Below are positions 53,644 through 62,728 of a stretch of DNA of 64,000 nucleotides, one piece after another. Position numbers and translations under genes: made by a program. How positions within the stretch are numbered: position 1 is the stretch's first letter; every line of letters starts with the position of its first letter. The notes below the pieces were generated by a model that searched no databases, had not been told where the DNA came from, and was given only the letters and a program-made list of their open reading frames with translations. Where the stretch lies: the NCBI RefSeq assembly GCF_015863205.1, contig NZ_JACBXQ010000004.1, positions 124,001 through 188,000 of the forward strand. Reading direction: 5' to 3'. Source of the DNA: Facklamia lactis. Its GTDB lineage: Bacteria > Bacillota > Bacilli > Lactobacillales > Aerococcaceae.

Positions 53644-53716
53644 GTTTAATCGGATGTTGCTATTTTACAACTTCATCATTTACTTCTATAATCAAATTGA
53701 CAGAAAGGAGACTCCT

Positions 53717-54286
53717 ATGAAAAATAAATTAGAATTTCTTTGGAAATTATTCTGTGCAACCTTTCTACTAAGCGCCTTAACTTTTGGCGGAGGATATGTC
53801 ATTGTCTCTCTAATGAAAGATCGATTTGTTAATGATTATCATTGGATTGATGATGAAGAAATGCTCAACTTGATATCCATTGCCCAATCTTCTCCCGGAC
53901 CTATCGCTGTCAATGCTGCAATCATCATCGGCTATCAATTAGCCGGTGTATTAGGAATCCTGACAACCGTGATTGCCACTGTTCTTCCTCCTTTTGTTAT
54001 CATTTCAGTTATTTCACTCTTTTATCAATCATTTAGTCAAAATCAATGGGTGGCCCTAATTCTAGAAGGAATGCAAGCAGGTGTTGCTGCGGTGATTATT
54101 TCTGTTGTTATTGAAATGTGTAATGGAATTATCAAAAAGAAAAATTATTTACTAAACGGGATTATGATTGTCACTTTTATAGCTGTATATTACATGAACA
54201 TTGACGTTTCAATCATTATTCTTTTTTGTCTCTGCATAGGGATTTTAATAAATTTTTTTGATAAGGAGAAATCTCATGATATATAG
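53717..54286 (+). CDS. Chromate transporter family protein, first half
   Basis: 189 residues from the ATG at 53717 (AAAGGAG directly upstream). Half-size ChrA with FGGGYVIVSLMKDRF, then SIAQSSPGPIAVNAAIIIG and about five to six membrane helices. Half-size ChrA proteins work in pairs with opposite topology. Some export chromate, others have unknown anion substrates. Overlaps its partner by 11 nt. Divergent from the AcoX-like gene. Confidence 0.88.
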   Translation: MKNKLEFLWKLFCATFLLSALTFGGGYVIVSLMKDRFVNDYHWIDDEEMLNLISIAQSSPGPIAVNAAIIIGYQLAGVLGILTTVIATVLPPFVIISVISLFYQSFSQNQWVALILEGMQAGVAAVIISVVIEMCNGIIKKKNYLLNGIMIVTFIAVYYMNIDVSIIILFCLCIGILINFFDKEKSHDI

Positions 54287-54830
54287 CCAACTCTTTATAA
54301 CCTTTTTTAAAATAGGCGCACTCTCTTTTGGGGGAGGTTATGCAGCTCTTCCTTTAATTGAGAAATTAGTGGTCCATCAAGAGAAATGGTTAACCCTTTC
54401 AGATTTTACAGATTTAATTACCATTTCACAAATGACCCCCGGCCCTATTGCAATTAATGCAGCTACTTTTATTGGTTTGCAAGTGGGTGGGGTACGAGGC
54501 GCTATCATTGCGACATTTGCCTGTATCCTTCCTTCTATCATCATCGTTAGTATATTAGCACTTCTATATGCTCGCTATCAAAAATTAGACTTAATGCAGA
54601 ATATCCTATCCATTTTACGACCTGCTGTCGTTGCACTTATCGCCAGTTCAGGTTTATCAATTTTAATCACCGCTCTCTGGAGCAATCAGACCCTACATTT
54701 GAGTCATATCAACGGCATATTGTTAGTCATTTTTATTCTCGCTTTTATAGGAATACGTAAGTTAAACTGGAATCCCATCTTGGTCATGCTTGCTTCTGGT
54801 CTCATTAATTTAATCATGAATCTTATATAA
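54276..54830 (+). CDS. Chromate transporter family protein, second half
   Basis: 184 residues from the ATG at 54276 (AAGGAG). SFGGGYAALPLIEKLV and TISQMTPGPIAINAATFIG mirror the motifs of the first half, showing a duplicated, paired transporter. About six membrane helices. Overlap with the upstream gene implies coupled translation and equal amounts. A good terminator follows. Confidence 0.88.
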   Translation: MIYSQLFITFFKIGALSFGGGYAALPLIEKLVVHQEKWLTLSDFTDLITISQMTPGPIAINAATFIGLQVGGVRGAIIATFACILPSIIIVSILALLYARYQKLDLMQNILSILRPAVVALIASSGLSILITALWSNQTLHLSHINGILLVIFILAFIGIRKLNWNPILVMLASGLINLIMNLI

Positions 54831-54837
54831 AAAAAAA

Positions 54838-54874
54838 CCACCTATTAGATGCAAATCTAACAGGTGGGAATTTT
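54838..54874 (+). terminator. Terminator of the chromate transporter pair
   Basis: 13-bp stem with one mismatch (54838-54850 with 54855-54867), 4-nt loop, then GAATTTTTG. Confidence 0.85.
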
Positions 54875-55080
54875 TGAACATTTATTCATTCAATGGCAAT
54901 TATTTGAATATAACATAAAAGGACGGAACAATTCCTAAGAAACGATAAGACACATTTCTGATAATCCTGGAGAAAAATATCGATACGATAAAGCAATTGC
55001 TTCGTCTAATTTGTCCTATCCACCTCTCCCCTCTATCTAAAAATTAATATCGCTGTGTATTTCAATAAGTCGCTCTATCT
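54875..55080. other. Intergenic stretch without a recognisable gene
   Basis: About 205 nt between the transporter terminator and the VanY-like gene. On the minus strand a GGGGAGAGGTGG sequence is followed by a 26-codon open stretch (DKLDEAIALSYRYFSPGLSE...) with no start codon. It may be a gene remnant, or chance. No terminator for the VanY-like gene is obvious. Confidence 0.35.
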
Positions 55081-55959
55081 TTAGAATAAAATTGAATTTA
55101 CTTGTTCAGCTTTCTCGTCTATCCATCTTTCAGCTTCTTGCATGGCTTTTGTTTCTTCATTAGCTTTCTCGATTTCTTCCTGAGCCATTCGTTCCTTCTC
55201 GTTAATAATAGCTAAGTATTCCTCTAGCGTTATACCATGATTATAAATATATTCGGCATGGTCAAAGCCAACATATCGAATATGCCATGGTTCATAATTA
55301 TAACCTGTAATATCTGTTTTCCCTTCTGGATAACGAAGAATAAATCCATATAAATAAGCATTTTGAGCTAACCAAATTGCCGAATCATAATAGCCGTAAT
55401 CTCCTGAAAGTCCGCCTCCTATGCTCGTCCAATCATCCCCTAACATATCAATAGCTAATCCTGTTAAATGCTCTGACGCATCTACCGGAGCATAATATAG
55501 ATTGGTCCAATACATTGCTTCTTCTTGACTTAAACCTTCTGATAAATAAGAATTAATGCGAGCTTGTCGATTATTCTCTTGCTCAGTCTTTGAACGATAA
55601 CCTGAAACAACAGAAAAAATATGCCCTTCTTCTGCAGCTGCTTGAAGTAAGGAGTCAAAATAATCAACAATTAAAGCAGAATAAGGCTGACCATCTGCCG
55701 AGTAAGCTAGGTCAGGCGCCGAATCTTCGTAACTTGGATTGTCACTATTAATTAGAATTAGAAAAGGATCCCCCAAATGAGCAGATTCAGGCAGTTCTTT
55801 AATTAAGGTCGCCAAATCAGCTTGAGAATTCGTGGCTTCCACCTCTTCAATATTAGGTAAATGATAATTTGATTCTGCCCTTACTTCTTGACAGAAAAAT
55901 AATCCCCATCCCATCAAGAGGCACGCATATGTAAGCAAAAACATCCTTCTTTTTTTCAT
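55081..55959 (-). CDS. VanY-type D,D-carboxypeptidase (M15B)
   Basis: 292 residues. Signal peptide about 1-28 (cleavage near VRA-ES), then the LAS/VanY domain with zinc and catalytic residues H164, D171 (SEHLTGLAIDM), E223 and H226 (YEPWHIRYV). The Gln/Glu-rich C-terminal tail (about 245-292) is helical. Removes terminal D-Ala from peptidoglycan stems outside the membrane, independent of penicillin. No vanH/A/X or VanRS genes nearby, so it is a housekeeping enzyme rather than a resistance locus. Upstream lies the terminator of the polysaccharide operon. Confidence 0.9.
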   Translation of the reverse strand: MKKRRMFLLTYACLLMGWGLFFCQEVRAESNYHLPNIEEVEATNSQADLATLIKELPESAHLGDPFLILINSDNPSYEDSAPDLAYSADGQPYSALIVDYFDSLLQAAAEEGHIFSVVSGYRSKTEQENNRQARINSYLSEGLSQEEAMYWTNLYYAPVDASEHLTGLAIDMLGDDWTSIGGGLSGDYGYYDSAIWLAQNAYLYGFILRYPEGKTDITGYNYEPWHIRYVGFDHAEYIYNHGITLEEYLAIINEKERMAQEEIEKANEETKAMQEAERWIDEKAEQVNSILF

Positions 55960-56050
55960 TTTCCACCTCTTTTTTTCTCTTATTCATATTCTAACAAAAA
56001 AGTATATGATAGGTAATTTATAATGGCTTAATTTTTTACCTCAATCAAAT

Positions 56051-56085
56051 AAAAATAGAGATCTATGAATGTAATCACAGATCTC
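56051..56085 (-). terminator. Terminator of the polysaccharide operon
   Basis: GAGATCT(A)TGA pairs with TCA(C)AGATCTC (56058-56068 with 56075-56085), followed by TATTTTT on the minus strand. Confidence 0.75.
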
Positions 56086-56099
56086 CACATAACTTTTTA

Positions 56100-56864
56100 T
56101 TAAATTCTCCGCTTAATAGCTTGAAAAATATAATGACTAAAATAATAGAGACACTCTATTAAAGGCAATTTTTCAATATTACGATACGTATTCCAAGTTC
56201 TCTTGATAGCTCCCCATTTATTAGACGAAATAGAGCCTTCAACTTGGCGATAATAATTCAAAACTTGATCTAAACCATAGGCTATCACAGCTCTTTCACG
56301 CATCAACATTAACCAAGTTGCAGTATCTTGTCCTTTTCGAACGAGTGGCATTCTAAAATCACCTAATGCGTCCCTATCAATCATCACAGTTGAGCAAGCA
56401 ATCGCTGTATTTTTGAGTAACCCATAATAATCTAACCGTTCAGGTAAAACAACAGATTCCTTGAGTATCTCTCCACTCTCATTAACCAAAGCAAAGTTGG
56501 TATAAGTAAATAGATAGTTCTGCTTAATCATAAATGCCAATTGCCGAGAAAGTTTTTCACGATGCCAACAATCATCACTGTCAATAAAAGCAATAAAACG
56601 TCCTTTTGCAATGTCCAATCCCTTATTGCGTGCTTCTGCTGCTCCTAAATTTTCTTTTAAACTTATTAACTTAAACCGCGAATCAATTGCTACATATTTT
56701 TCAATCATTATTCGACTATTATCTTGACTACAATCATCCACCAAGATTAATTCCCAATTTTGATAGGTTTGTTGCTGAACACTCTTAATGGTATCCTCTA
56801 TAAAGCGTTCTGCATTATAAACAGGAGTTATGATTGATATCAAATTATTTTCTTCTGTATACAT
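56100..56864 (-). CDS. Family 2 glycosyltransferase
   Basis: 254 residues, GT-A fold: SIITPVYNAERFIEDTIKS, VDDCSQDNS and the metal-binding FIDSDDCW. No membrane helix, so it works at the inner face, adding a sugar to a lipid-linked repeat unit. Resembles TuaG/CapM-side transferases of capsule and teichuronic acid clusters. Donor sugar unknown. AAGGAG precedes the ATG, 10 nt after the Wzz-like gene. Last gene of the operon. Confidence 0.9.
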   Translation of the reverse strand: MYTEENNLISIITPVYNAERFIEDTIKSVQQQTYQNWELILVDDCSQDNSRIMIEKYVAIDSRFKLISLKENLGAAEARNKGLDIAKGRFIAFIDSDDCWHREKLSRQLAFMIKQNYLFTYTNFALVNESGEILKESVVLPERLDYYGLLKNTAIACSTVMIDRDALGDFRMPLVRKGQDTATWLMLMRERAVIAYGLDQVLNYYRQVEGSISSNKWGAIKRTWNTYRNIEKLPLIECLYYFSHYIFQAIKRRI

Positions 56865-56874
56865 AAATAACTCC

Positions 56875-57915
56875 TTATATGATATGAATAATTTTTACCT
56901 GAGCAGGATATAAATTCGCCAACTGTCGCTCACGATGATACCACGCTTTATCCGTTAAGTGGCTTTGAATTAAAATAACAATTTCATCTAATCGCTTTTC
57001 ATTCTTATAGTCTGACAAGCTACAAAGTTGGTTATTAAATGAATGGTCTGGATCCCCTTTACTCTGTTGGCGTAGAACGACTCGTTCAATATTAGTAGGT
57101 GTTTGAATAAGTTGCTCTAAGCTCTTATCCTCTTTACCATGTTGACTCATAAAGTGATGATCATGGTAATCCCAAGCATAATCAAAGGCATAAATAATTT
57201 TCTTTTTGCCTAAATGAGACAAGAAACATAGTAAGGAGGTTAAGGCCGTTCCAATCATTAATCCCAAAATACCGTATATAAAATGGCTTTTTGCTTCAGC
57301 TGTTCGAAAAGGAGTCAACGTTTCTTGGCTCGGCACCTCTTCGGTTAATTCAATCGGAATTACTTCTCCCTTTACAGGCTCTTGGACAAAACTAATTTTA
57401 TTAGGTCCTAAAAATGGTAGCTCTTCTTTTCGCATCATATCTGCATATGCTTTTGCAATTTTCAAATTGTCCTCAGTTTTTTTTCCTACTAAGAAGCGCA
57501 TCGTAATGACATTCGAGGAAGCATCTCTTATACCAGCTAATCCCCCTCTAAATTCATTTGTTTTATACATTTCTAATTGCTTTTCATATTCTAACCACTG
57601 ACCAAACTGGATACCCGTTTTTTGTTCAATTTCTGAAACTATTTCTGGCGCAGAAAAATAAGCATCAAATAATTCTGCCGTCGTAAAAATACTGCCATCT
57701 TCCATGGTCACAACAATCTGAAAAGATGCTGGTTCTTGGCTATAGATTTCTGATAATTGTTGATAGGCTTCTTGATTATCTCGATATAAAAAACGATTAA
57801 TAAAATAGCGCCCTCCTACGGTCAAAACAGATACGATAACTGCTCCCATCATAATCCGCCAAAAATAGTCTTTAAAAAAACGCCAAAATTCACTTACAAT
57901 AGTTACTAAACTCAT
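56875..57915 (-). CDS. Wzz-like protein with a long cytoplasmic tail
   Basis: 346 residues from the ATG at 57915 (GGAGGAAAGAA). First membrane helix about 20-40, an outside domain, second helix about 210-230, then about 110 cytoplasmic residues without a Walker A motif. The two-helix layout resembles polysaccharide co-polymerases (Wzz/CapA) that set chain length. A proline-rich segment before the second helix is absent or weak, and the tail is not a recognisable tyrosine kinase. Overlaps the wzy gene by 26 nt. Confidence 0.6.
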   Translation of the reverse strand: MSLVTIVSEFWRFFKDYFWRIMMGAVIVSVLTVGGRYFINRFLYRDNQEAYQQLSEIYSQEPASFQIVVTMEDGSIFTTAELFDAYFSAPEIVSEIEQKTGIQFGQWLEYEKQLEMYKTNEFRGGLAGIRDASSNVITMRFLVGKKTEDNLKIAKAYADMMRKEELPFLGPNKISFVQEPVKGEVIPIELTEEVPSQETLTPFRTAEAKSHFIYGILGLMIGTALTSLLCFLSHLGKKKIIYAFDYAWDYHDHHFMSQHGKEDKSLEQLIQTPTNIERVVLRQQSKGDPDHSFNNQLCSLSDYKNEKRLDEIVILIQSHLTDKAWYHRERQLANLYPAQVKIIHII

Positions 57916-59215
57916 TTCTTTCCTCCTCTGTATACCGCAGGTTCCCCACAAGATAGTAAGACTGATCTATCACTTTAATAAAAGCGATGATTAATCCAAA
58001 AAATACCCAATGCCATTCAATCAACATATTGTTCGCACTTGTTATACTAGCAAAAATAAAAATAAATAGAAAACCTAACAAGATATAGGCAACCTGAGCT
58101 AATTGCCCATTTGCAAGCGAAATTTTTTTCAAACGAAGCATCAGGCTGTAATATCCCCAAACATATAGGAGAAAGGCTACTATACCATTACTCACCAGAA
58201 TTTCTAACCACCAATTATGCATATTGGTAATAATATTTGTTGGCCAAAACCCTCTAACTTCAGCCCAATGCTCTACATTCCCAGACCCAACCCCTAGTCC
58301 AAAAGTCTCAACTAAGAAAAGTAAGCCATTCCGCCAAATATTTAAACGTTTTGTATCTCCAGATAAGGCTTTCGCTGGACCACCAAAATAAATAATTGAA
58401 AATATTTTTTCTCGTATACTAGGCAACAAGAACAATAATAGCGCCATTGCTAAGCCAGCTATACTCACCATCCACCAAAACTGCTTCAAAGTAAAATCTA
58501 TTTTTAATGAAACAATGCTTAAATATACTGTAAATATCAGCATACATAGCAAGGACATTCTTGATCCGCTTTGGAAAATCAAAAAAGCTGCCAACAAGTA
58601 ATGCACGAGATACATCAATCTAAAACTGAGCTTTCTAGAAAAAGTATACAAAATCATACAAACAGCTAGATAGGCTAGGAGCATCGTCGCATAATCATTT
58701 TGATTAGCAAATGTAGTAATAGGGATCCGTGTCCAAGGTTGACTAGCAAAAGTTCCATATTTATCTAATAATTCCAAATCAGCGAATAAATAATGATTAG
58801 TCAAAATTTCAAGATAGCCCCATATCACCAAAAGAGTCATCATGAACCACGAAGCCTGGATCAGGCGTACCCAATCTTGTATGCGCTGTGTCCAAAAGTA
58901 TAAAGCCACAATGCTAGAAATTCCTACGGTCATTAAAAAAGTAGCTTGTATCCAAGAGCTAATGTTTTCTGCCCATAATCCTGTGATGGTTCCGATTAAC
59001 CACCAAACAAGATAAACCCATAGCATCCTGGTCGCATGAGATTTAGCCAACAACTTAATTTCGGAATGCTTCCAAAAAATTTGAAGAGCTAAAACGATCA
59101 AACTCCCTATCGCTAATACCCTGTAAATAGTTATTTGAGCAATAGGTGTCGGTATCGCTAAAATTTGGGATCCTAGGAAAACACTCATTACTAATAATAA
59201 AAGATATCCAAACAT
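57890..59215 (-). CDS. Polysaccharide polymerase (Wzy-like)
   Basis: 441 residues, about 11-12 membrane helices. Wzy_C signature: FQSGSRMSLLCMLIF and the long loop FLVETFGLGVGSGNVEHW then NMHNWWLEILVSNGIV. Joins repeat units on undecaprenyl pyrophosphate at the outer face. It lies between the flippase (17 nt) and the Wzz-like gene (overlap), which supports the Wzx/Wzy assignment. Confidence 0.85.
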   Translation of the reverse strand: MFGYLLLLVMSVFLGSQILAIPTPIAQITIYRVLAIGSLIVLALQIFWKHSEIKLLAKSHATRMLWVYLVWWLIGTITGLWAENISSWIQATFLMTVGISSIVALYFWTQRIQDWVRLIQASWFMMTLLVIWGYLEILTNHYLFADLELLDKYGTFASQPWTRIPITTFANQNDYATMLLAYLAVCMILYTFSRKLSFRLMYLVHYLLAAFLIFQSGSRMSLLCMLIFTVYLSIVSLKIDFTLKQFWWMVSIAGLAMALLLFLLPSIREKIFSIIYFGGPAKALSGDTKRLNIWRNGLLFLVETFGLGVGSGNVEHWAEVRGFWPTNIITNMHNWWLEILVSNGIVAFLLYVWGYYSLMLRLKKISLANGQLAQVAYILLGFLFIFIFASITSANNMLIEWHWVFFGLIIAFIKVIDQSYYLVGNLRYTEEERNEFSNYCK

Positions 59216-59232
59216 GAGAATCCCCCCTTTTA

Positions 59233-60645
59233 CTAATTAAAATCCCATTCTTCTGGTTGCTTAATAATTTTAAGCGTATCTTGAATCGTTGAAAACTGAA
59301 CTAATAGGCAACCAATTCCAATCAGAAAAGTCATGATCAGTCGATTATCCATATTTACAGCATTAATTATTGAGGCAAAAAGCATCAAGAGAATAGTGAG
59401 AAAATGCTTACGTTGATTAAAATAAAAACCTGTTCGACTGGAAAAAAAAGTCCTCGCTGTATAGAACATGATATACGCCCCACAAGAAGCCGCAGCAGCT
59501 CCTAATGCACCATATTGTGGAGTCAACCACAAATTAAGTCCAAAGCTCGGTATCAATGTTAGTACACTTACTACTATATTCAAATAAGTCTTTCGAGAGA
59601 AAACAATCCCAAGCGTTGTTGTTTCAGATAAAGTATACATAATATGCGGGAAGCTTAACAAGCCTAGAATATATTTAGTAGGTTCATACTGCTTACCTAC
59701 AACTAACATGACCAGTGGACGAAAAACTAAAATTGCGAAAAACATGCCGGTTAAAATAAATAAAAGAGCATCTGAAATGTACTTAAAATGTTTTATTGAC
59801 TTCTGCTCTTCATGCCATCGATAAGCAGTCGGTGTCCAAAATGTAGCAAAGGCAGTCTTTAAAATTCCAATGACATTCACAATTCCAATTCCTGCCGAAT
59901 AATAACCTAATTCTGTTTTATTTGATAATGTTTTCAGCATAAAATTGTCTGCCAAGTTTAAGACTGAGTTTAAAGACATAGCAAGCATCAGAGGAAATCC
60001 AAACTTTAATAATTTCAGGAGCAAAACTTTATCTAAGTTAAAACCGATTGGATTTAATAAGTCACGATAGCGTATAAATAATAGCCCATCTCCTAATAAT
60101 TGACCTACTATCATTCCTAAGACAATCACCCTAAAATCTCGTACTCCCAAGAGAACGAATCCAATTGAGACAATAAAAATACTTAATTTCAGCAAAATAG
60201 TAAAAGCTGAATATTCTTTCGCCTTTTCTTGCATCCGAATCGACAGCAAAACAAATCGTTCTATAATCATCGCTAAAAGCATCCAGCCACTTAAAATAAT
60301 AATATAGCCATATTTGCTATCTTCAAACATCCACATAGAAAGTTCTTGATTAAAGAACATCGCAATTAAAGCAAAAATTGATCCCAAAACAAAAGGGATC
60401 AGGCTTGCTTGTTGAAACAAATATTTCTTGTCTGAAATTTGATGAAACTCACGTGAAAAACTCTGATCTAAACCAACATAAATAAAATTTGGTAAGTAAA
60501 GCATCAAAGTGCGATAAAGTCCCGAAACACCATATTCATCTGGCAACATCAATCGTGTCAATATTGGAATCTGAATAATGGAAATAAGCGCTCCAATAAT
60601 GGGTCCCATAGAAAATCCCATTAAACGTTTTAAAAAATACTTCAT
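59233..60645 (-). CDS. Oligosaccharide flippase (Wzx/MOP family)
   Basis: 470 residues with about 12-14 membrane helices. Start MKYFLKRLMGFSMGPIIGAL and the PILTRLMLPDEYGVSGLY stretch are typical of polysaccharide exporters of the MOP superfamily. It flips lipid-linked repeat units across the membrane. Lies 10 nt before the GT4 gene's stop region and directly upstream of wzy. Confidence 0.88.
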   Translation of the reverse strand: MKYFLKRLMGFSMGPIIGALISIIQIPILTRLMLPDEYGVSGLYRTLMLYLPNFIYVGLDQSFSREFHQISDKKYLFQQASLIPFVLGSIFALIAMFFNQELSMWMFEDSKYGYIIILSGWMLLAMIIERFVLLSIRMQEKAKEYSAFTILLKLSIFIVSIGFVLLGVRDFRVIVLGMIVGQLLGDGLLFIRYRDLLNPIGFNLDKVLLLKLLKFGFPLMLAMSLNSVLNLADNFMLKTLSNKTELGYYSAGIGIVNVIGILKTAFATFWTPTAYRWHEEQKSIKHFKYISDALLFILTGMFFAILVFRPLVMLVVGKQYEPTKYILGLLSFPHIMYTLSETTTLGIVFSRKTYLNIVVSVLTLIPSFGLNLWLTPQYGALGAAAASCGAYIMFYTARTFFSSRTGFYFNQRKHFLTILLMLFASIINAVNMDNRLIMTFLIGIGCLLVQFSTIQDTLKIIKQPEEWDFN

Positions 60646-60654
60646 ACCCTACCT

Positions 60655-61818
60655 CTAATCTAATTGATAATGGTTTAATTTACCGTCTAACATTTGTCGA
60701 AACAAGCCACAAGCTGCTTGATTAGAAAAGGCTTTGGATTCGATGACGTGGCGTCGTTCTTCTTGACTCACAACCGCTGTTCGGTTCCCTTTAATTAATT
60801 CAAATAATTCTTGAATCCAAACACTGGGTCCTTCTTCCAAAGCAAGTCGCTCAACCAGCCCAAATCCCAAATCCACTTCATCAGTAACTGCATGACTCAC
60901 CAGAACAGGTACTCCAGCAGCTTGAGATTCAATCGTCACCGTTCCAAAGCCTTCCGAAAAGGAAGGTAAAACGATCGCATCTAAAGCCCCTAATACATCA
61001 TAAATGGGAGATACTCTCCCAAGAAAAGTGACAAATGCAGCAATCCCCATCTTTTGCACTTGCTCTTTCAAAGCATTCTCTAAGCGACCACTTCCTATTA
61101 CAAATAGATGAATCGGCTGACCTAATTCCACACTTTTTTGAACCAGCTCAAAAGAAAAACGATGATTCTTAACAGCTTCCAAACGCCCAATATGACCCAC
61201 AAAACAATATCGTTCTCCAAATTGCTCCTGCCATTTATTTTGAATCATTTCTTTATTTCTACCACTGTTAAGGAATGGCTCGTGATCAATACTATTAGGA
61301 ATTACAACGAAGGGCTCATGTTTTTTCAAACCATACAGTGACTGAATAGCCACTCTGGAACACCCAACCGCTTGACTAGAGCATTTACGGTTCACCATTC
61401 TACTCACCTTTTGTTCTACCCCCTTATAAAATGGAGACACCTCACTTTGATACTGGTAATGAGCGTGAATGTAGAAATGCTTTTTCAAATGATTCAAATA
61501 CTCTCTTACTAAATAATAATAAGCCAAAGATCTATAACCTGAAATATGACAATAAACCGCATGATACTCTTTTCCCTCAATCGCACCAACGAAAGACTGT
61601 TGAAATTTTCGCCAGCCTTCCCTTTTCGGATTCAATAGATATCCGACTTCTCCTCCGGTACTTTCAATTTGCTCCCGAAAAAAATCAGGAACAGAATCAT
61701 AGGTCACAACATCAAAAATCAAATTTTCATTTTCTGCTGCTAGAGATAAATTATAAATAAAAGAAGAAATTCCGCCTCCAAAAGAAGACATAATATGCAA
61801 GATTCTTTTCTTCTCCAC
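60655..61818 (-). CDS. Family 4 glycosyltransferase
   Basis: 387 residues, GT-B fold: HIMSSFGGGISSFIYNLS at the start and the donor-binding FSEGFGTVTIESQAAGVPVL near residue 300 (the E-x7-E pattern). Cytosolic retaining transferase; donor and acceptor unknown. Related to EpsF-type proteins of exopolysaccharide clusters. About 30 nt after the LCP-like gene. Confidence 0.9.
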   Translation of the reverse strand: MEKKRILHIMSSFGGGISSFIYNLSLAAENENLIFDVVTYDSVPDFFREQIESTGGEVGYLLNPKREGWRKFQQSFVGAIEGKEYHAVYCHISGYRSLAYYYLVREYLNHLKKHFYIHAHYQYQSEVSPFYKGVEQKVSRMVNRKCSSQAVGCSRVAIQSLYGLKKHEPFVVIPNSIDHEPFLNSGRNKEMIQNKWQEQFGERYCFVGHIGRLEAVKNHRFSFELVQKSVELGQPIHLFVIGSGRLENALKEQVQKMGIAAFVTFLGRVSPIYDVLGALDAIVLPSFSEGFGTVTIESQAAGVPVLVSHAVTDEVDLGFGLVERLALEEGPSVWIQELFELIKGNRTAVVSQEERRHVIESKAFSNQAACGLFRQMLDGKLNHYQLD

Positions 61819-61848
61819 TATAATAACCTCCTTCTATCAAAATCTTGT

Positions 61849-62697
61849 TTAATTATAAATGACTGCCAGCTGTTCCGATAGCTTCTCAAAGTCTATCTCT
61901 CCCTCTTGATTTGTATCATCAAGCGACATCATCTCTTCTTGCTTAAAAAGGCTTGCAAGCCAAATTTCTAAAACTTGTCTAAACGACAGATTCGTTTTCA
62001 CGGCGCCTTGTAACAATGTTAAATTTTCAACTAAAGAAGGAATATTCTCCCAACTAAAGATAAGAGATACAATTTTTTCAAAGGAACAACACTTTAGCTC
62101 TTGATTAGTTTGATCGGATAGAAATTGTTTAGTTAACAAATTGTCTGGTGATCGCTTAAACTGTTGTTCAATTTGGTCAAAATCAACAATCGCAATAAAA
62201 TCAACTGCATGCTGTGTTAAACTTGAGAACAAATGATTTAGCCCCTGAATCCCTTCTTGATGAAAGAGATCGCCAATAGTCTGTTGTTGATACTGATCAC
62301 CCTCAATTATATGATCTATTATCGTATCGGAGTCAAAATTCAACCTCAACATTTGGCCTTTTCTTGGAGACCATGAATACCAGCTGACACATGCTAGTTC
62401 TCTTTTGCCTATTCGCCCTGCATCTGGATAAGCATAACCAAGAATAATTCCTTCAACCGCAGGATCAGAAAGACTAAAAAGGCTCTTATTATAGGCTTGT
62501 TTCATAGAGTCTTCCTCATCCAAATTCACAATATCTTCACTTAAAAATCCATCTATCGGTTGATAAGCCTGCTTTATATGTTGAACTTGGTTTAACAACA
62601 AAGAGCCAGCTACCACTAATATAATCATTATAATAAAACAAGCTAAAATCCTTTTACTAAAAAACAGAGACTTAACTGCCCTATTCTTCCGACTCAT
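61849..62697 (-). CDS. Divergent LytR-CpsA-Psr-like protein (uncertain)
   Basis: 282 residues. Basic N-terminus, one membrane helix (about 16-36), then an outside domain. The stretch EGIILGYAYPDAGRIGKREL, the following SWYSWSPRKGQMLRLNFDSD and later HAVDFIAIVDFDQIEQ match the layout of LCP ligases (LLLGxD...GRSD, SIPRD, YxxVDFxxF). The conserved Arg residues that bind the pyrophosphate are largely missing (NFDSD instead of IPRD). It may be an inactive paralogue or a regulator of polysaccharide anchoring. Its place right after galE in the operon fits a cell-wall attachment role. Confidence 0.5.
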   Translation of the reverse strand: MSRKNRAVKSLFFSKRILACFIIMIILVVAGSLLLNQVQHIKQAYQPIDGFLSEDIVNLDEEDSMKQAYNKSLFSLSDPAVEGIILGYAYPDAGRIGKRELACVSWYSWSPRKGQMLRLNFDSDTIIDHIIEGDQYQQQTIGDLFHQEGIQGLNHLFSSLTQHAVDFIAIVDFDQIEQQFKRSPDNLLTKQFLSDQTNQELKCCSFEKIVSLIFSWENIPSLVENLTLLQGAVKTNLSFRQVLEIWLASLFKQEEMMSLDDTNQEGEIDFEKLSEQLAVIYN

Positions 62698-62728
62698 GGC
62701 TACCTCCCCTTAACATCCCCATGACCAC

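Noticed and set aside
53717-54830. Chromate resistance determinant
   Set aside because: Half-size ChrA pairs are widespread without a chromate phenotype, and no chrB or regulatory gene is present.
55081-55959. Vancomycin resistance gene vanY
   Set aside because: The domain is right, but no vanH, vanA/B, vanX or vanRS genes adjoin it; chromosomal VanY-like enzymes are common.
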